From contig CAWEWZ010000002.1 in the NCBI GenBank assembly GCA_963812885.1, forward strand, positions 496,001-560,000: DNA of 64,000 nucleotides, given 5' to 3'. Below are positions 45,298 to 55,617 of the stretch, piece by piece. The notes beneath the pieces were generated by a model that was given only the letters and a program-made list of their open reading frames with translations, searched no databases and was not told the DNA's origin. Position 1 is the first letter of the stretch, and each line of letters opens with the position of its first letter. The position numbers and the translations under genes were made by a program. Origin of the DNA: Bog-756 sp963812885. GTDB lineage: Bacteria; Actinomycetota; Acidimicrobiia; Acidimicrobiales; RAAP-2.

Positions 45298-46407
45298 TCA
45301 TCGCGAACGTACCCCGGCGACATCGGCATAGAGGTCGAGAAGCGTCGTCGACGCACTCGATCCCAGCGTCGGAAGATCAGGCGCCGCAGCCGATCCGGAC
45401 CGTCGACCACTGAGCGAAGCACCTCCGGCCAGCTCAGACCGGCTGCACGGAGAGCGGCACAGCGGTGGCGTACCCGTTGGTCGCCAGCTCGGTCAACCCG
45501 GAGGTGTCGGCGACGACGACCTTTCGGCCGAGAGCGAGCGCCTCCATCACGGCGACCGGGTTGGCCTCGTACTCGCTCAGGAGGACGACGACGTCGCTGG
45601 AGCGGACGAGCGCACCGAGCTCGCCGCGTTCGCGTTCGCCGAATGATGTGAACGTCACCGCCCGGCCCACTCCCAAGCGGGTAGACGAGGTCACGGAGGC
45701 GGCTCTCATACGGGCCCCGACCGACGACGGCCAGAGTGTGCGTCCGGGAGCCAGCTCCAGCAGCGCCGGCATGGCCGCGATCACCCGTTGATGCACCCTT
45801 GAACCGCTCGAGTCGGCCCACCGAGCAGACGAGGGGATCGCCGGAAACCTTGGGCACCGCGTCCTCATCGACGATCGAGGGGTCCGGCGCCGTTGCGAAT
45901 GAGCCGGATCTTCGTCCGATCGCATACCGAGCCGCCGGGCAAACTGGTCGACCTCGTACTCGCAGACGGCAACGAGCGCACTGGCATCGGCGGAGGATGG
46001 GCCGTTGCACCTGCCACTGCATCTCTCGCACCGCTGTCCGCAGCCGACTGGAGTTCCCTCCGGAGTGGAAGGTGAGCACGGTCGGGACACCTGCCCGCTG
46101 GGCGGCGGCCAGTGCCATGAGGGGCAAGAAGGGTGTGCACGCCCTTGCATATGCACGAGGTCGTAGCCTCCTCGTCGCGAGCTGCCTGGCCAGGGCCGGA
46201 GCGATCGAGAGGTCGGTCCAGCTCGGGCACGGCCGGAAACCGCCGGACCGAGGACATCGCCCTGGCGTTCGGTGGTAGGGAGCATGTCGTCGAGCACGAT
46301 GGTGAGCACGGTGATGTCATGACCCAGCGGCGCTCATCCGTTGAGCTACCTCGTGGACGTGCGACTCGATCCCGCCGAGATGCGGCAGGTACTTTGGGGG
46401 TCACCAT
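45298..46407 (-). CDS. Glycosyltransferase family 4, many frameshifts
   Basis: Pieces in three frames together read as one GT4: YLPHLGGIESHVHEVAQRMS (N-terminal acceptor domain), ITVLTIVLDDMLPTTERQGD, LMALAAAQRAGVPTVLTFHS, ALVAVCEYEVDQFARRLGMR, then VVVLLSEYEANPVAVMEALA with LGRKVVVADTSGLTELATNG (donor-binding E-x7-E region) and LIFRRWDRV near the end. The stop is at 45298-45300. The start is ATG 46407 or TTG 46419. At least five changes of frame are needed. The downstream position to DUF1616 and the large membrane gene, all on the minus strand, suggests one polysaccharide operon. Confidence 0.7.
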
Positions 46408-46425
46408 GGCCACGCGCAAGCGTGG

Positions 46426-46987
46426 TCACCGTGCCATCCCCGCCCGCTCAAGCCGGCGCTGCGGAGCCGCAGGGACGAGACCCACCTTCGGTGCTGCACT
46501 GCCACACTCCACGGCGACCGGGTACCGCCCGCACGTGTGAGCACTCTCACGGAAATGACGCTCCAATCGGGGGACGATTCCACGCCCGACGCGGGCGCGG
46601 AAGGTCAGGCGATAGTAGCCGACCCCGAACTGCGGGCGGCGGCAGAGGATGCGGTAGGCCCCCGAGGACGGAACAGACCAGGGTGAAGACTCCGAGGGCG
46701 ACGGCGACCGACTGTCGGGAGAGCCCGACCGGCGCAGCCGCGAGAGCCACCGATGCACAGACGGTGACGGCGAGGCTCATCCCGACGCTGGCCAGCAGCC
46801 GCTCGCCGCGGGTCAGCTGCCGCTCAGGGAGGACGGCGCAGACGAGGGCAAACCCGGGCACGAGCAGTACCATCAGGATCCCGAGCACGATCCGCGTGAC
46901 ATGAGGAACGTCCGCCTGCGCGGTCACGATCGTCAGAACGGCCACCAGACACGCACCTCCGAGCAGCATCAGACGAGGCTGTCTCAC
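46426..46987 (-). CDS. DUF1616-like membrane protein, one frameshift
   Basis: It starts at GTG 46987, overlapping the previous stop by four bases (GTGA). Hydrophobic segments are MLLGGACLVAVLTIVTAQAD, TRIVLGILMVLLVPGFALVC and LLASVGMSLAVTVCASVALA. The stretch VLLVPGFALVCAVLPERQLT with GERLLASVGMSLAV is typical of DUF1616 proteins in glycan clusters. Near 46650 the frame changes to RILCRRPQFGVGYYRLTFRA and ends at 46426. The function is unknown; the family often accompanies glycosyltransferases. Confidence 0.65.
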
Positions 46988-49067
46988 GTGGTCGCCTTCT
47001 TGCCCTCGGAACGACTGTCTGGTCCGGGGGTGCACGACCCGTCTTCGATCCGGGAGACATCGAAGATCTTGATGGGTCCGGAGGCGTAGAGAAGCTTGGT
47101 GCACGGCGCAGAAGAGAACTTCTTCAAGGCCACCGCCGAAAACACGCTCTTGAAGGTCCCGGCACCGGGTTCCTGCGAACTGAAGTAGTAACCGCCGCTC
47201 GGCGGAAAGCCCTTCGTCATGCGAGAGTCCACCAAGCAGGTACCGGACCTGCTGGTCCCTGATGGTGTCCGTCACGGTCGATCCCATCGTCGGCGAGAAG
47301 AAGATCGGCCAGACGCTCTTCTCGCCGACGGCGTCCTGCTCGCCGTACGTGGCCAGAGCCAGGGCGTCGATGGCATCGGCGCCGAATCGCTGGTTGATGC
47401 CTAGATGGTCGCGGGCCCAGGTCGAGGCCGTGACCACATCCGGCTGCACCGACAATGGATAGCCCTGTGGATGCGATGACTCCGGCAGCAGCTGGTTGTA
47501 GGCGGTACCGATGGTCACATCTCCGACGAACACCAGCGTCACCAGGGCGGTGGCCACGGCCGTCCTCCGCCAGCCGACGAGCGCACTCAGTTTGGTCCGC
47601 TGGAGCTCACGGCGATGTCGGGGCCAGGTCGCATCCTTGGCCAGCATCCCCAGCACACACCCGAGCCCGATGAAGACGTACTCCCATGACCGCGCCGAGA
47701 TAGCCACACCCTCTGGGGCCAGGCCGCGGATCAAGGTCAATGGGAACAGAACCGCCACGAAGATGGCAATGGCGATCGACACGTGGTCCCGCCGCTTCCA
47801 AGCCCGGTACACCGCCGGGGGCAGGGCGAGCAGGATGATCCCGACGGAGGCGAAGCCGGCGACCGTCTGCCAGGCTGGGTGCCGCGGCGGAACCGTTGGC
47901 GTAGAGGTGGCGGGGCGCGGTGTGCCCGAGGATGAGCGACCCGGTCTGCCGCAACGCAACCGAGATGTCGGCGAACAGGTAGGAGCGGGCCGGCGTGGCG
48001 ACCAGAAAGAACCAGGCCAGTGACGCCGCCGAGGCCACGATGGCCATCAGTCCGACGCTGCCGCGAGCGGGGTGGGATCGGGGGGTGACGAGCTCGGCCA
48101 ACCACCACACGATGAGCAGCCCGGCCAGCGCGAAGCCGACGACATGATGGGTGACGGACACGGCGGCGATGACGATCGAGCGCGGCAATGAGCGCCGGGC
48201 GCAGTGTCTCCTGGCGGGTCCGCCCGATCCACCACACGACGAAGGCCGCCAGAGGAAGGGCCAGGTTTTCGTAGGAGAACGATGCACTCCAGAACAGAAA
48301 CATCGGATTGGCGGCGTAGACCAGGCTGGCCCCGGCGGCGGTGCGGCTCGAACCCGTCACTTTCTCGGCGACAAGGAACACACACGCCGTGATGAGCACC
48401 CGGGCCACGCCGATGATGATCAGCCCGGACCGCGAAGACACTGAGTCCGGTGAGATCCACCAGGCCGGCGGTGAGCGAGCCCAGCCCCGGGTAGTAGGCG
48501 GCGGTCGGAAGGAGTGGATTGATCGCGAAGAGGTGCTGGGTGCGGAGAATGTCCTGAGTGCTCCGCACATGGATGTACTCGTCGATGTAGGTGAAGGCAC
48601 TGGGCGAGCCGAGGACCTTCACGCCGTAGAGCGCGGTTCCGAGCAGCAGGATCAGCGTCAACCGCTCGCGTCGATGGGTGCCCTGCATCAACACCCGGCC
48701 GGCGATCGGTACGAAGATCAGGAGAAGGCCGAACCAGAAGAGGACCGACGCATTCACGCTCCCATAGCCGCGCCGGCTGGCCACATCGGCGAAATCGACC
48801 GAGGCGAGGCCCAGCGCGGTACACAGAACGACGAAGGACATCCACGGGAGGTCGAAACGGGGACGCTGATCCAGACTGGGAACAGGGGGCGGTTTCGTCC
48901 CGGAGGCGAACCTCGCTCGAGGGACGGCCGCGCTCGGGGGACACCAGGGCCTGGCCGGCTATCGGGGCGACGTTGGGAGCCGGTGACTCCTCCTTGAGGC
49001 CCACCGGCGACAGTCGGCTGTGCCGGCCGGTCGTCGGCGACTCCATGCCGCGCAGTTCGAGGTCCAT
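46984..49067 (-). CDS. Large multi-pass membrane protein of a polysaccharide cluster, several frameshifts
   Basis: It starts at ATG 49067, overlapping the flippase stop by one base or two (TGATG). A polar N-terminus (MDLELRGMESPTTGRHSRLS) is followed by many membrane segments in alternating frames: MSFVVLCTALGLASVDFADV, GLIIIGVARVLITACVFLVA, SIVIAAVSVTHHVVGFALAG, FASVGIILLALPPAVYRAW, TAVATALVTLVFVGDVTI. A long extracytoplasmic part contains TYIDEYIHVRSTQDILRTQH, DAIDALALATYGEQDAVGEK and GGYYFSSQEPGAGTFKSVFS. About five frame changes occur. It looks like a glycan-processing membrane protein (GT-C or ligase-like), but I cannot name the family. Confidence 0.6.
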
Positions 49068-50554
49068 CAGGAGGCCACCTCTTGCCTTCGTCTTCCGACC
49101 AAGCGTCCAGGACTGGACAACCTTAGTAGGTCGAATACGACAAAGACACAGCCGCACAGCTGCATCTCGAGGAACGCCCAACCGACCGCGCTGATCCCAA
49201 GCGTGGGAAGGAAGACCCAGGAAAGACCGACGACACCGAGCCCCATGGCCACATTGAGGGTGGCGGCAGCGACGAGCCTGCCCTGCACCCGCAGCACGGC
49301 GACGTAGACGTTGGTGACGGCATCGGGTATCGAAGCGATCAGCACGATCCGCAACAGCCCGATGGCGTGATGTTCGTAGGCAGTACCGAAGGCCGACAGC
49401 AAGGTTCCGCCGATTACGAACACCCCGACAATGCAGGGCGCCAGCATGATGCCGATCGCACCCAATGCCGAGCGCGCCTTGGCGTACACCTCGTCGGGGT
49501 TGTGGGCCCCCTCGGCGAACAGGGATTGGGACACTGCTGGTGAGATGATCAGGAAGATCCCACCCATCATCCACGTCGTGTAGAAGTAGGCATTGTCCGT
49601 TGACGACAGCCGCGCCGTCACCAGCACGGGGATCACGAAGGGGAGCAAGGCGCCGCCCATGCCGATCAGCTGATTGCCGGCCATCCGGGAAAGCAGCTCG
49701 CGGGCTTCGCGGGCGAGAACACCGACGGGAGCGGGACGGTCGGGCCTCCGAAGGCGAATCAGGAGTCCGATGCCCAGAATGAGCCCGACGACCGACGCCG
49801 CCGCCCACGCCCCCAGCAGGTTCAGGGCACTGTCACCCGCCACGACCAGCAACAGTCCGACCATCACCAGTTTTCCACCGGCAACGATCGTGTTCCGGAG
49901 CAGCATGTTTCCTGCGGCCCGTTGGGCGATGAACACGTAGTCGAGGACGGCTCCGCCGGCCATGGTCAGTGTCCCGGCGATGAAGAGCAAGGCGTACGTC
50001 GAGTCGTGGAGAACCGACAATTGCCGGGTCAGGAAGGGCAGGAGGATCAGCACCCCGCATCCGGTGGCGATGCAGATGGCAGTTGCCGTGGCCATTCCCG
50101 CCCAGAAGGTGACCGACCAAGCAGCCAGGAGCCGCTTGGTGGGCAGGGACTGGATCAACATGCCCCCAACCCCGAGGCTGGCCAACAGCACGATGATCGT
50201 GCTGGCCGAGATGATGGCGGCGATCAGCCCGACGACATGGGCGGGGAAAAGCCGGGCAGCCACCAGCCAGAATGCGAAGCCGAAGGCCGACTGAACGACC
50301 GTCGTCAACATGATGAAGAGGCCGTTCCGGAGCAGCGAGTCCGTGCGGACGCGGCCGATCAGCTTTCCCGGAGACCTCCAGCTGCCGGATCGGGACGCCC
50401 GGCCGACGGCGACGGTCGAAACGGCCGAGCGACCGTGGGTTCTCTCCAGCGTGCTCCGGGCGTGGGCGCGGGAGGGCCTCGACCTTCTGGGCCGGACGGC
50501 GACGTTGGTGGTGGACGTCGACCGCTTCTGATCAGCGGGCCGCGGAGATTCCAC
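49067..50554 (-). CDS. Oligosaccharide flippase (Wzx/MATE-like)
   Basis: This 495-residue intact protein has a polar and arginine-rich 60-residue N-terminus, then about 12 membrane helices, for example NGLFIMLTTVVQSAFGFAFW, VVGLIAAIISASTIIVLLAS, AICIATGCGVLILLPFLT, LVMVGLLLVVAGDSALNLLG and MGLGVVGLSWVFLPTLGISA. The pattern is that of polysaccharide-type flippases that move lipid-linked oligosaccharides across the membrane. The true start may be later than 50554, since the first 23 bases overlap the preceding GT2 gene. Confidence 0.85.
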   Translation of the reverse strand: MESPRPADQKRSTSTTNVAVRPRRSRPSRAHARSTLERTHGRSAVSTVAVGRASRSGSWRSPGKLIGRVRTDSLLRNGLFIMLTTVVQSAFGFAFWLVAARLFPAHVVGLIAAIISASTIIVLLASLGVGGMLIQSLPTKRLLAAWSVTFWAGMATATAICIATGCGVLILLPFLTRQLSVLHDSTYALLFIAGTLTMAGGAVLDYVFIAQRAAGNMLLRNTIVAGGKLVMVGLLLVVAGDSALNLLGAWAAASVVGLILGIGLLIRLRRPDRPAPVGVLAREARELLSRMAGNQLIGMGGALLPFVIPVLVTARLSSTDNAYFYTTWMMGGIFLIISPAVSQSLFAEGAHNPDEVYAKARSALGAIGIMLAPCIVGVFVIGGTLLSAFGTAYEHHAIGLLRIVLIASIPDAVTNVYVAVLRVQGRLVAAATLNVAMGLGVVGLSWVFLPTLGISAVGWAFLEMQLCGCVFVVFDLLRLSSPGRLVGRRRQEVAS

Positions 50555-51695
50555 GATCGTTCCTCGTCGCAGTGGTGACCGGTCCCATTGTCGAAGGGTC
50601 GACCGGGCCCGATCCCCGCCGCCCGGCCGTCTGCCCGCCGATCAGGGCCCGGATGACCACTCTGTCGAGCCCCAGTCGGCCCAGGCCGTAGCCGAGGACG
50701 GTTGCCGACAGCCCCAGGACGATCACCGTCGACCGGGCCGCTCCGGATCGATCACCGCCGACGAACTGTGCCAACCCGGACGCCACCCCCCGGGGGAGGA
50801 CGCTGGTGACATAGGACCACTCGGCCGACGACGCATCGGCCACTCCGACCAGCCGGGCCACGGCGGCCTTGGAGATGCCTTCGGCAAAGCAGCGCCGGAC
50901 CAGATAGCGGACATTGGCCCGTTCGGGGCCGACACGATGGTCGACGCTTGCCGTCGGCACCTGCAGGATGGTTCCCGGTCCGTAGTGTTGATGCACCCGG
51001 ATGCCGACAACCGTCTCCTCGCAGCCCAGGGGAACCGCCGCCACCCGGCCCATCTCGGTATCGAACACTCCGACATCCGAAAACACGGCACGCCGGAAGG
51101 ACATCGACGCGCCGATGGGATTTCGGATCGGAGCGCTCGTCTCCGGCAGGCCCCGGTAGCTGCACCCCACGACCCAGTCGAATTCACCCGGGAACCAGCC
51201 CGGGCGACCCTCGACCCAGTCGGCCCGAGCCACTCCCCCGGTGCCGTTGATCGCCGGATCGGCATACGGAGCCACCAGCGCCTCGAGCCACTTCGGATCG
51301 GCCACGGCGTCATCGTCGAGGAAGGCCACCACCTCGCTCCGGGAACACTCGATCCCGGTGTTGCGGGCACCGGCCAGGCCGCGTCGGTGACGGTTGCCGA
51401 TGACCTGCACGCCCGGAAAGGCCGCCACTGCTCTCGAGAACAGTGCCGGATTGTGGTCGACCACGAGCACGCATTGCTCGGGCGGCCGCGACTGAGCACC
51501 GACCGACTCGATGGCGGCGGTCAGGTCTCCCCAGCGTCTCTCGGTGTACGCACAGATCACCACCGTCACTGACGGAAGGTGTTCGGTGGGACCCGACGGT
51601 TCAGCCGGCAAGCGAGGGGTGGCCCGCCGCACCCACCTCTGCGAAACCACAGGAGCCTTTGCCAACACACCCCGATCCGGGCCGATTGCGTTCAA
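50532..51695 (-). CDS. Glycosyltransferase family 2
   Basis: This 387-residue intact protein has the GT-A start VTVVICAYTERRWGDLTAAI, QSRPPEQCVLVVDHNPALFS, the loop RRGLAGARNTGIECSRSEVV and the DxD-type motif AFLDDDAVADPKWLEALVAP. Later motifs are GASMSFRRAVFSDVGVFDTE and GCEETVVGIRVHQ (ED-type catalytic region). One possible C-terminal membrane segment is STVIVLGLSATVLGYGLG. It probably adds a sugar in the surface polysaccharide pathway, and its end overlaps the flippase start. Confidence 0.88.
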   Translation of the reverse strand: MNAIGPDRGVLAKAPVVSQRWVRRATPRLPAEPSGPTEHLPSVTVVICAYTERRWGDLTAAIESVGAQSRPPEQCVLVVDHNPALFSRAVAAFPGVQVIGNRHRRGLAGARNTGIECSRSEVVAFLDDDAVADPKWLEALVAPYADPAINGTGGVARADWVEGRPGWFPGEFDWVVGCSYRGLPETSAPIRNPIGASMSFRRAVFSDVGVFDTEMGRVAAVPLGCEETVVGIRVHQHYGPGTILQVPTASVDHRVGPERANVRYLVRRCFAEGISKAAVARLVGVADASSAEWSYVTSVLPRGVASGLAQFVGGDRSGAARSTVIVLGLSATVLGYGLGRLGLDRVVIRALIGGQTAGRRGSGPVDPSTMGPVTTATRNDRGISAAR

Positions 51696-51714
51696 TTGCC
51701 ATTGCCTGATCGTC

Positions 51715-52593
51715 TTAGCTGGCCTCTTCGGTCAGGGTGGACAGCACCGACCACGTGGCGCCGACCTCGCGAGGTGACTTCGCCGACAACAGCGCCGCTC
51801 TGCGTGCACCCCGCTTTCGCTCCGCATGGATGGTCCGGAGCACGCGGAGGCCGTCGGAGAAGGCATTGAGGTTGCTCGATCCGTGGAACCGGGTCCGCTC
51901 GAAGCTGGGAACCTCGGCGACCCGCAGGCCGGCCTTGGCCACCCGCACATTGATCAGCGTCTCGACCTCGAATCCGTCGCCCCACAGCATGTTTCCCTCG
52001 TCGCACCGTCGACTCCCCGGGCTCGAGATTGAGGACCGAGAGACAGTCCCGCCGGAAAGCGTTGTAGCCGTAGCAGAGGTCCGTGTACCGGGTGCCGTAG
52101 AGCAGGTTGACGATCTTGTTCAGCCAGCAGTTGCCGTCCTGCCGGAGCCGGCTGATGTCGCTGCTTCCTGCTCCGGGCATGAACCGCGAACCCTTGGCAA
52201 AGTCGGCGCCCTGTTTGAGGGCGTCGACGAACCGTGGGATCTCGGCCGGGTCGGTCGATCCGTCGGCATCGAGCATGACGATGAAGTCGCCGGTGGCCAC
52301 GGCGAATCCGCAGGCCAGCGCGTTCCCTTTTCCCTTCCGGGTCTGCCCGATGACGGTGATGTCCGGGCGAAGCTGCGGGCGACATCGACCGTGTCATCGG
52401 TCGATTCGCCGTCGACGAGAATGACCTCGTAGCGCCCGTCCGGAAGCTCGGCCAGGACGTGGGGCAGGTTTCGGGCCTCGTTCTTCGCCGGGATGACGAC
52501 GCTCACCGTGGGCTCCGCCTGGACGGACTTCAAGCGCTGCTGGGTCCGCCGTTCCACATCACCAGGCGTCATACGAGCCTGCCCTTCGTCCAT
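51715..52593 (-). CDS. Glycosyltransferase family 2 (dolichol-phosphate-mannose-synthase-like), two frameshifts
   Basis: The start is ATG 52593 or 52572. It reads PTVSVVIPAKNEARNLPHVL, RYEVILVDGESTDDTVDVAR, then after a frame change near 52378 IGQTRKGKGNALACGFAVAT, DFIVMLDADGSTDPAEIPRF and SSDISRLRQDGNCWLNKIVN with YTDLCYGYNAFRRDCLSVLN. After another change near 51990 come WGDGFEVETLINVRVAKAGL and SNLNAFSDGLRVLRTIHAER. These are all motifs of polyprenyl-phosphate sugar transferases. It is the first gene of the minus-strand polysaccharide operon. Confidence 0.8.
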
Positions 52594-52874
52594 AGGAATT
52601 CCCAGTTGGAAAAGACATCGACTGCCATTCATCCGTCCGCCCACTGACACTCTTCCCGACTCCGCGATCTGCCGACACAACCCCGAAGGGCGGCGCCGCC
52701 CAAAGGTCCATCGACGCCGACGGCCTTACGCTACGTGTCCCCCCCGATTACAAGCTGTGTTTCAGTGGTGGCGCGGCCCCGCTGAGTGAGATTTTGCCGG
52801 GAAGGGCCACCGCCCGGGGGAGGCCCGGCCCGCCGCCGTTCCGGACCCGCCGACGGCGTCCGCGGCCGGGCCGG

Positions 52875-53328
52875 CTAGGCCCGCCGGCCCAGGGCCATGA
52901 CTGCCGCATCAGCCAGAGCGAAGGCGCCCCGTAGGCGAACTCATTGCGCATGCCGTCGGGGACTCGTTCTGGATCCCCTTGTGGATCCTCATCACGACAT
53001 CGGGGAAAGCACGGACTCCGAAGAAGTGCTCGATCGGCTTGTCCAGGTCGAGCAGGGCGGCCCCGGCCATCGCGGCAAGGGTGGACAGCCGGGCCGACCG
53101 GTCGACGGCGAGGGCGGCGGCCGCCATCGCCGCCAGACCGAGCACGCCGTCCCGTTTGGCGACCTGGAGGAATCGCTCGGTCCCGTCCGGCTCGTCATCG
53201 CATCCCCAATGGGGCATGGCGTCCAGCACCAGATGCGACCCGATCCCGACGACGAAGGCCGCCACCGGGCGGCGCTTCAGCGCCTGGCCGATCAGCACGC
53301 CGGAGAGCACATGGTTGGTCACGAACAT
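52875..53328 (-). CDS. DUF457-like small membrane protein (metal-dependent-hydrolase-like), frameshift near the end
   Basis: It starts at ATG 53328. It reads MFVTNHVLSGVLIGQALKRR, VAAFVVGIGSHLVLDAMPHW and MAGAALLDLDKPIEHFFGVR, with the NH, SHLVLD and PH residues spaced as in DUF457/YdjM-type proteins, which are membrane-bound and thought to be metal-dependent hydrolases. Near 52955 the frame changes and the end continues as MRNEFAYGAFALADAAVMAL, stopping at 52875. The family's actual reaction is unknown. Confidence 0.65.
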
Positions 53329-53852
53329 CGGTCCACTCTCTCAGACGTCTGGAAGACTGGTACCAGATGCGGTCCGGCGATGACCGACGACATCGGCCCC
53401 GCTGATCTCCCGGTTCCCGAGGATCCGCTCCCCGGCCACCACTGGTGGGCGAACGCGGGGTGTCCACTAATTCACGGGGGCCCGGGGGTACAGTTCTTTG
53501 GCAGCCGACCGATAAAAGGCCTGTCGGACGAAGATGCCGGGGACGTGAATTCGATGAGCACGGGCGACAAACAGACATGTTCGGCGTACCCACCATGGTG
53601 TATGTCATCGGTGTGGATGGAACGGACCTGTAGCCAAGGTCCGCCGGCACGACCGCAAGGTCCTCCAGACGGGGAGGGCCTTCCGGCGACTCTGCCACGA
53701 GTGCACCGATGACCTCCTCCACCTTCGCCTGGCCTCCCAGCCTCTCCGGGTCGCCGGGCTGAGCCAGGAAGCCGGGCCGCCACCGCCGGGTCGCCTGAGC
53801 CGGCCCGGCTCGAGGGCCGACACTCCAACCAACCGACGTCCGTACGCTGCGC
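53329..53852. other. Region with no confident gene
   Basis: On the minus strand there is open sequence with a plausible stretch VEEVIGALVAESPEGPPRLE then DLAVVPADLGYRSVPSTPMT near 53650-53720, ending at a stop near 53470 in another frame. It looks like a short protein with one or more frame errors, but I cannot assign a family and would not call it a gene with confidence. No tRNA or repeat is seen. Confidence 0.35.
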
Positions 53853-54881
53853 CGATGCCGGGCCGTGCTCCGAACTCCGGCCCCCTTCCCACTCGAGGCG
53901 AGGAGGCGCCGCGCCTGCCCTTCCCCTGCTGTGCTTCTGTGGCCGTGGTCGGGGCGCTTCCGCCCTCGCCATCCTGCGACTCGTCGCCTGGGACGACGTC
54001 GACCTCTTTGCCGTCCTCAACACGGTGACACCATTCCTCTACCTTCCGGCGTGGATCGTCGTCTGTCGTGGCCGCCCTCGGCCGTCGGTTCGCCCTCGCC
54101 GGTGCCGCCTTCCTGGTCGTGGCCGCCCAGATCGCCTTCCTTCTTCCCGAGCTGACCGCGGCGGAGCCCGTGCCGGACTGGGCCCACGCCCCGTCCATCA
54201 CACTCCTCGATGCCAACATCTACGAGCAACCCGTCGATGGCCGGCTACGCCAAGGAGATCGCTCAGGTCCGGCCCCAACTGGTGACGATGGAGGAGGCCA
54301 CTCCACTGGCCGTGAGCCAGCTCACCCGGGCCGGCGCCCTCGCCGGCCTTCCCTACCGGTTCGAGGTGACCCGCTACGACCCGGCGGCATTCTTCATCGC
54401 TTCCTCCTACCCGCTCACCCACACCCGTGGCTCCGTACGGACGCCCATTCATCGTCCAGACCACGCTCGAGCTGCCGTCAGGTCCCCAGCCGCTCTGGGT
54501 CCTCCACACCACCGCTCCGCTCCAGTCGTCATTCTCCCAATGGAAGGGTCAGCTGCCGCCATCGCAAAGCATGCTGCAAACTCGAGGGCCCTCCGGCCTC
54601 CTGGTCGTCGGGGACTTCAACGCCACCTGGGGCAACAGGGGCTTCCGGGCCATCCTCGATGCCGGCATGACCGACGGGGCCGCGGCCAGGGGCAAGGCCT
54701 TCGACATGACCTGGTCGCAGAACCTGCCCGTGATCCCCCCGATCGTACGCATCGACCACGTCCTCACCGGACGCCGGAGTCGGCGGTGACTCGGATCAGG
54801 ACGGACGAGGGTCTGGGCAGCGACCACCGCGACCTGATCGCCACCGTGGCCATCCGACCAGCCCGGGCCTCAGCCCACTGA
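53853..54881 (+). CDS. Endonuclease/exonuclease/phosphatase family protein with N-terminal membrane part, many frameshifts
   Basis: Pieces in three frames join as TPFLYLPAWIVV and RFALAGAAFLVVAAQIAFLL (membrane part), APSITLLDANIY, KEIAQVRPQLVTMEEATPLA, FIASSYPLTHTR, PYGRPFIVQTTLELPSGPQP, GLLVVGDFNATWGNRGFRAI, PPIVRIDHVLTGR and GSDHRDLIATVAI. GDFNATW, RIDHVL and GSDHRD are the metal and catalytic motifs of the EEP superfamily. It is probably a surface-exposed phosphodiesterase or nuclease. The start at 53853 is uncertain, and at least five frame errors are needed. Confidence 0.75.
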
Positions 54882-54889
54882 GCCTGTCG

Positions 54890-55439
54890 TCAGTACGGCC
54901 CGATGCGCTGATCGGGATTGGTGTCGATCAGATGGTGCCCGTCGGTCGAGACCTGCGACGTCCACTCGTGACCGTCCCACCACCGGTAGTGAAATCTCCC
55001 GCTGGGATCGGGGTGCCATGCCGGTGGCGAGTGGGGCCAGCTCGTGCCTGCGCCCGCGGCGGGCCGGGAGCAACCGGTGCCGGCGCCCCGGCGGCTCCTG
55101 TCGGGCTCGGGAACCCGGAGCGGTCGGCTGGGAGTTCGCCGGCCGAGGGTAGGCGGGGAAGAGGTCTGAGGCGCTGGCCGAGCCCCTCGAGCATGCCGGG
55201 GCCGGAGCCGGCAGGCGGCGGGCACCTGGCATCGGCGGGTGTTGCTGGGCCTGGCGCACACCGGTCGAGTGGGCGATGAGATAGAGGATGAGACCCACGA
55301 GGAGGGAGAGGAACCAGAAGAAGGCCCACAGGGCCGAGGGCAGCCCCCAGGGCGTCCTGCCCAGGACCCTGCGGTCATTTTCGGAAAGCCGGTAGCCCAG
55401 CACCGCCCACACGAGCGACAGGACTCCGTAGACGACCAT
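54890..55439 (-). CDS. DUF2510-containing membrane protein, frameshift
   Basis: It starts at ATG 55439 with MVVYGVLSLVWAVLGYRLSE and RTPWGLPSALWAFFWFLSLL followed by VGLILYLIAHSTGV: two or three membrane segments. A proline-rich linker follows. In another frame the protein ends with AWHPDPSGRFHYRWWDGHEW and TSQVSTDGHHLIDTN, the tryptophan-rich DUF2510 domain. Such proteins are widespread in actinobacteria, of unknown role, usually with the DUF2510 domain in the cytoplasm. Confidence 0.75.
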
Positions 55440-55617
55440 TGGGTAGCACTCAGGTGCACCACCACAAACTCTAATCCTCGTGAGGCCCGCTCCTGCCATC
55501 AGCTGGGCAGATCGTCCGAGAGGACCACGGGCCACCGGCCCGGGGTATTGCGGACCCGACGGCTCGTCGACGCCATGATTCCGGACCAGATCCGGTCTCC
55601 TCCGGGGAGACCCATGG

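Noticed and set aside
48420..49808. A 462-codon frame overlapping the flippase and membrane gene
   Set aside because: Most of it is the flippase read in another frame. Only the short part from 49067 belongs to the next gene's N-terminus.
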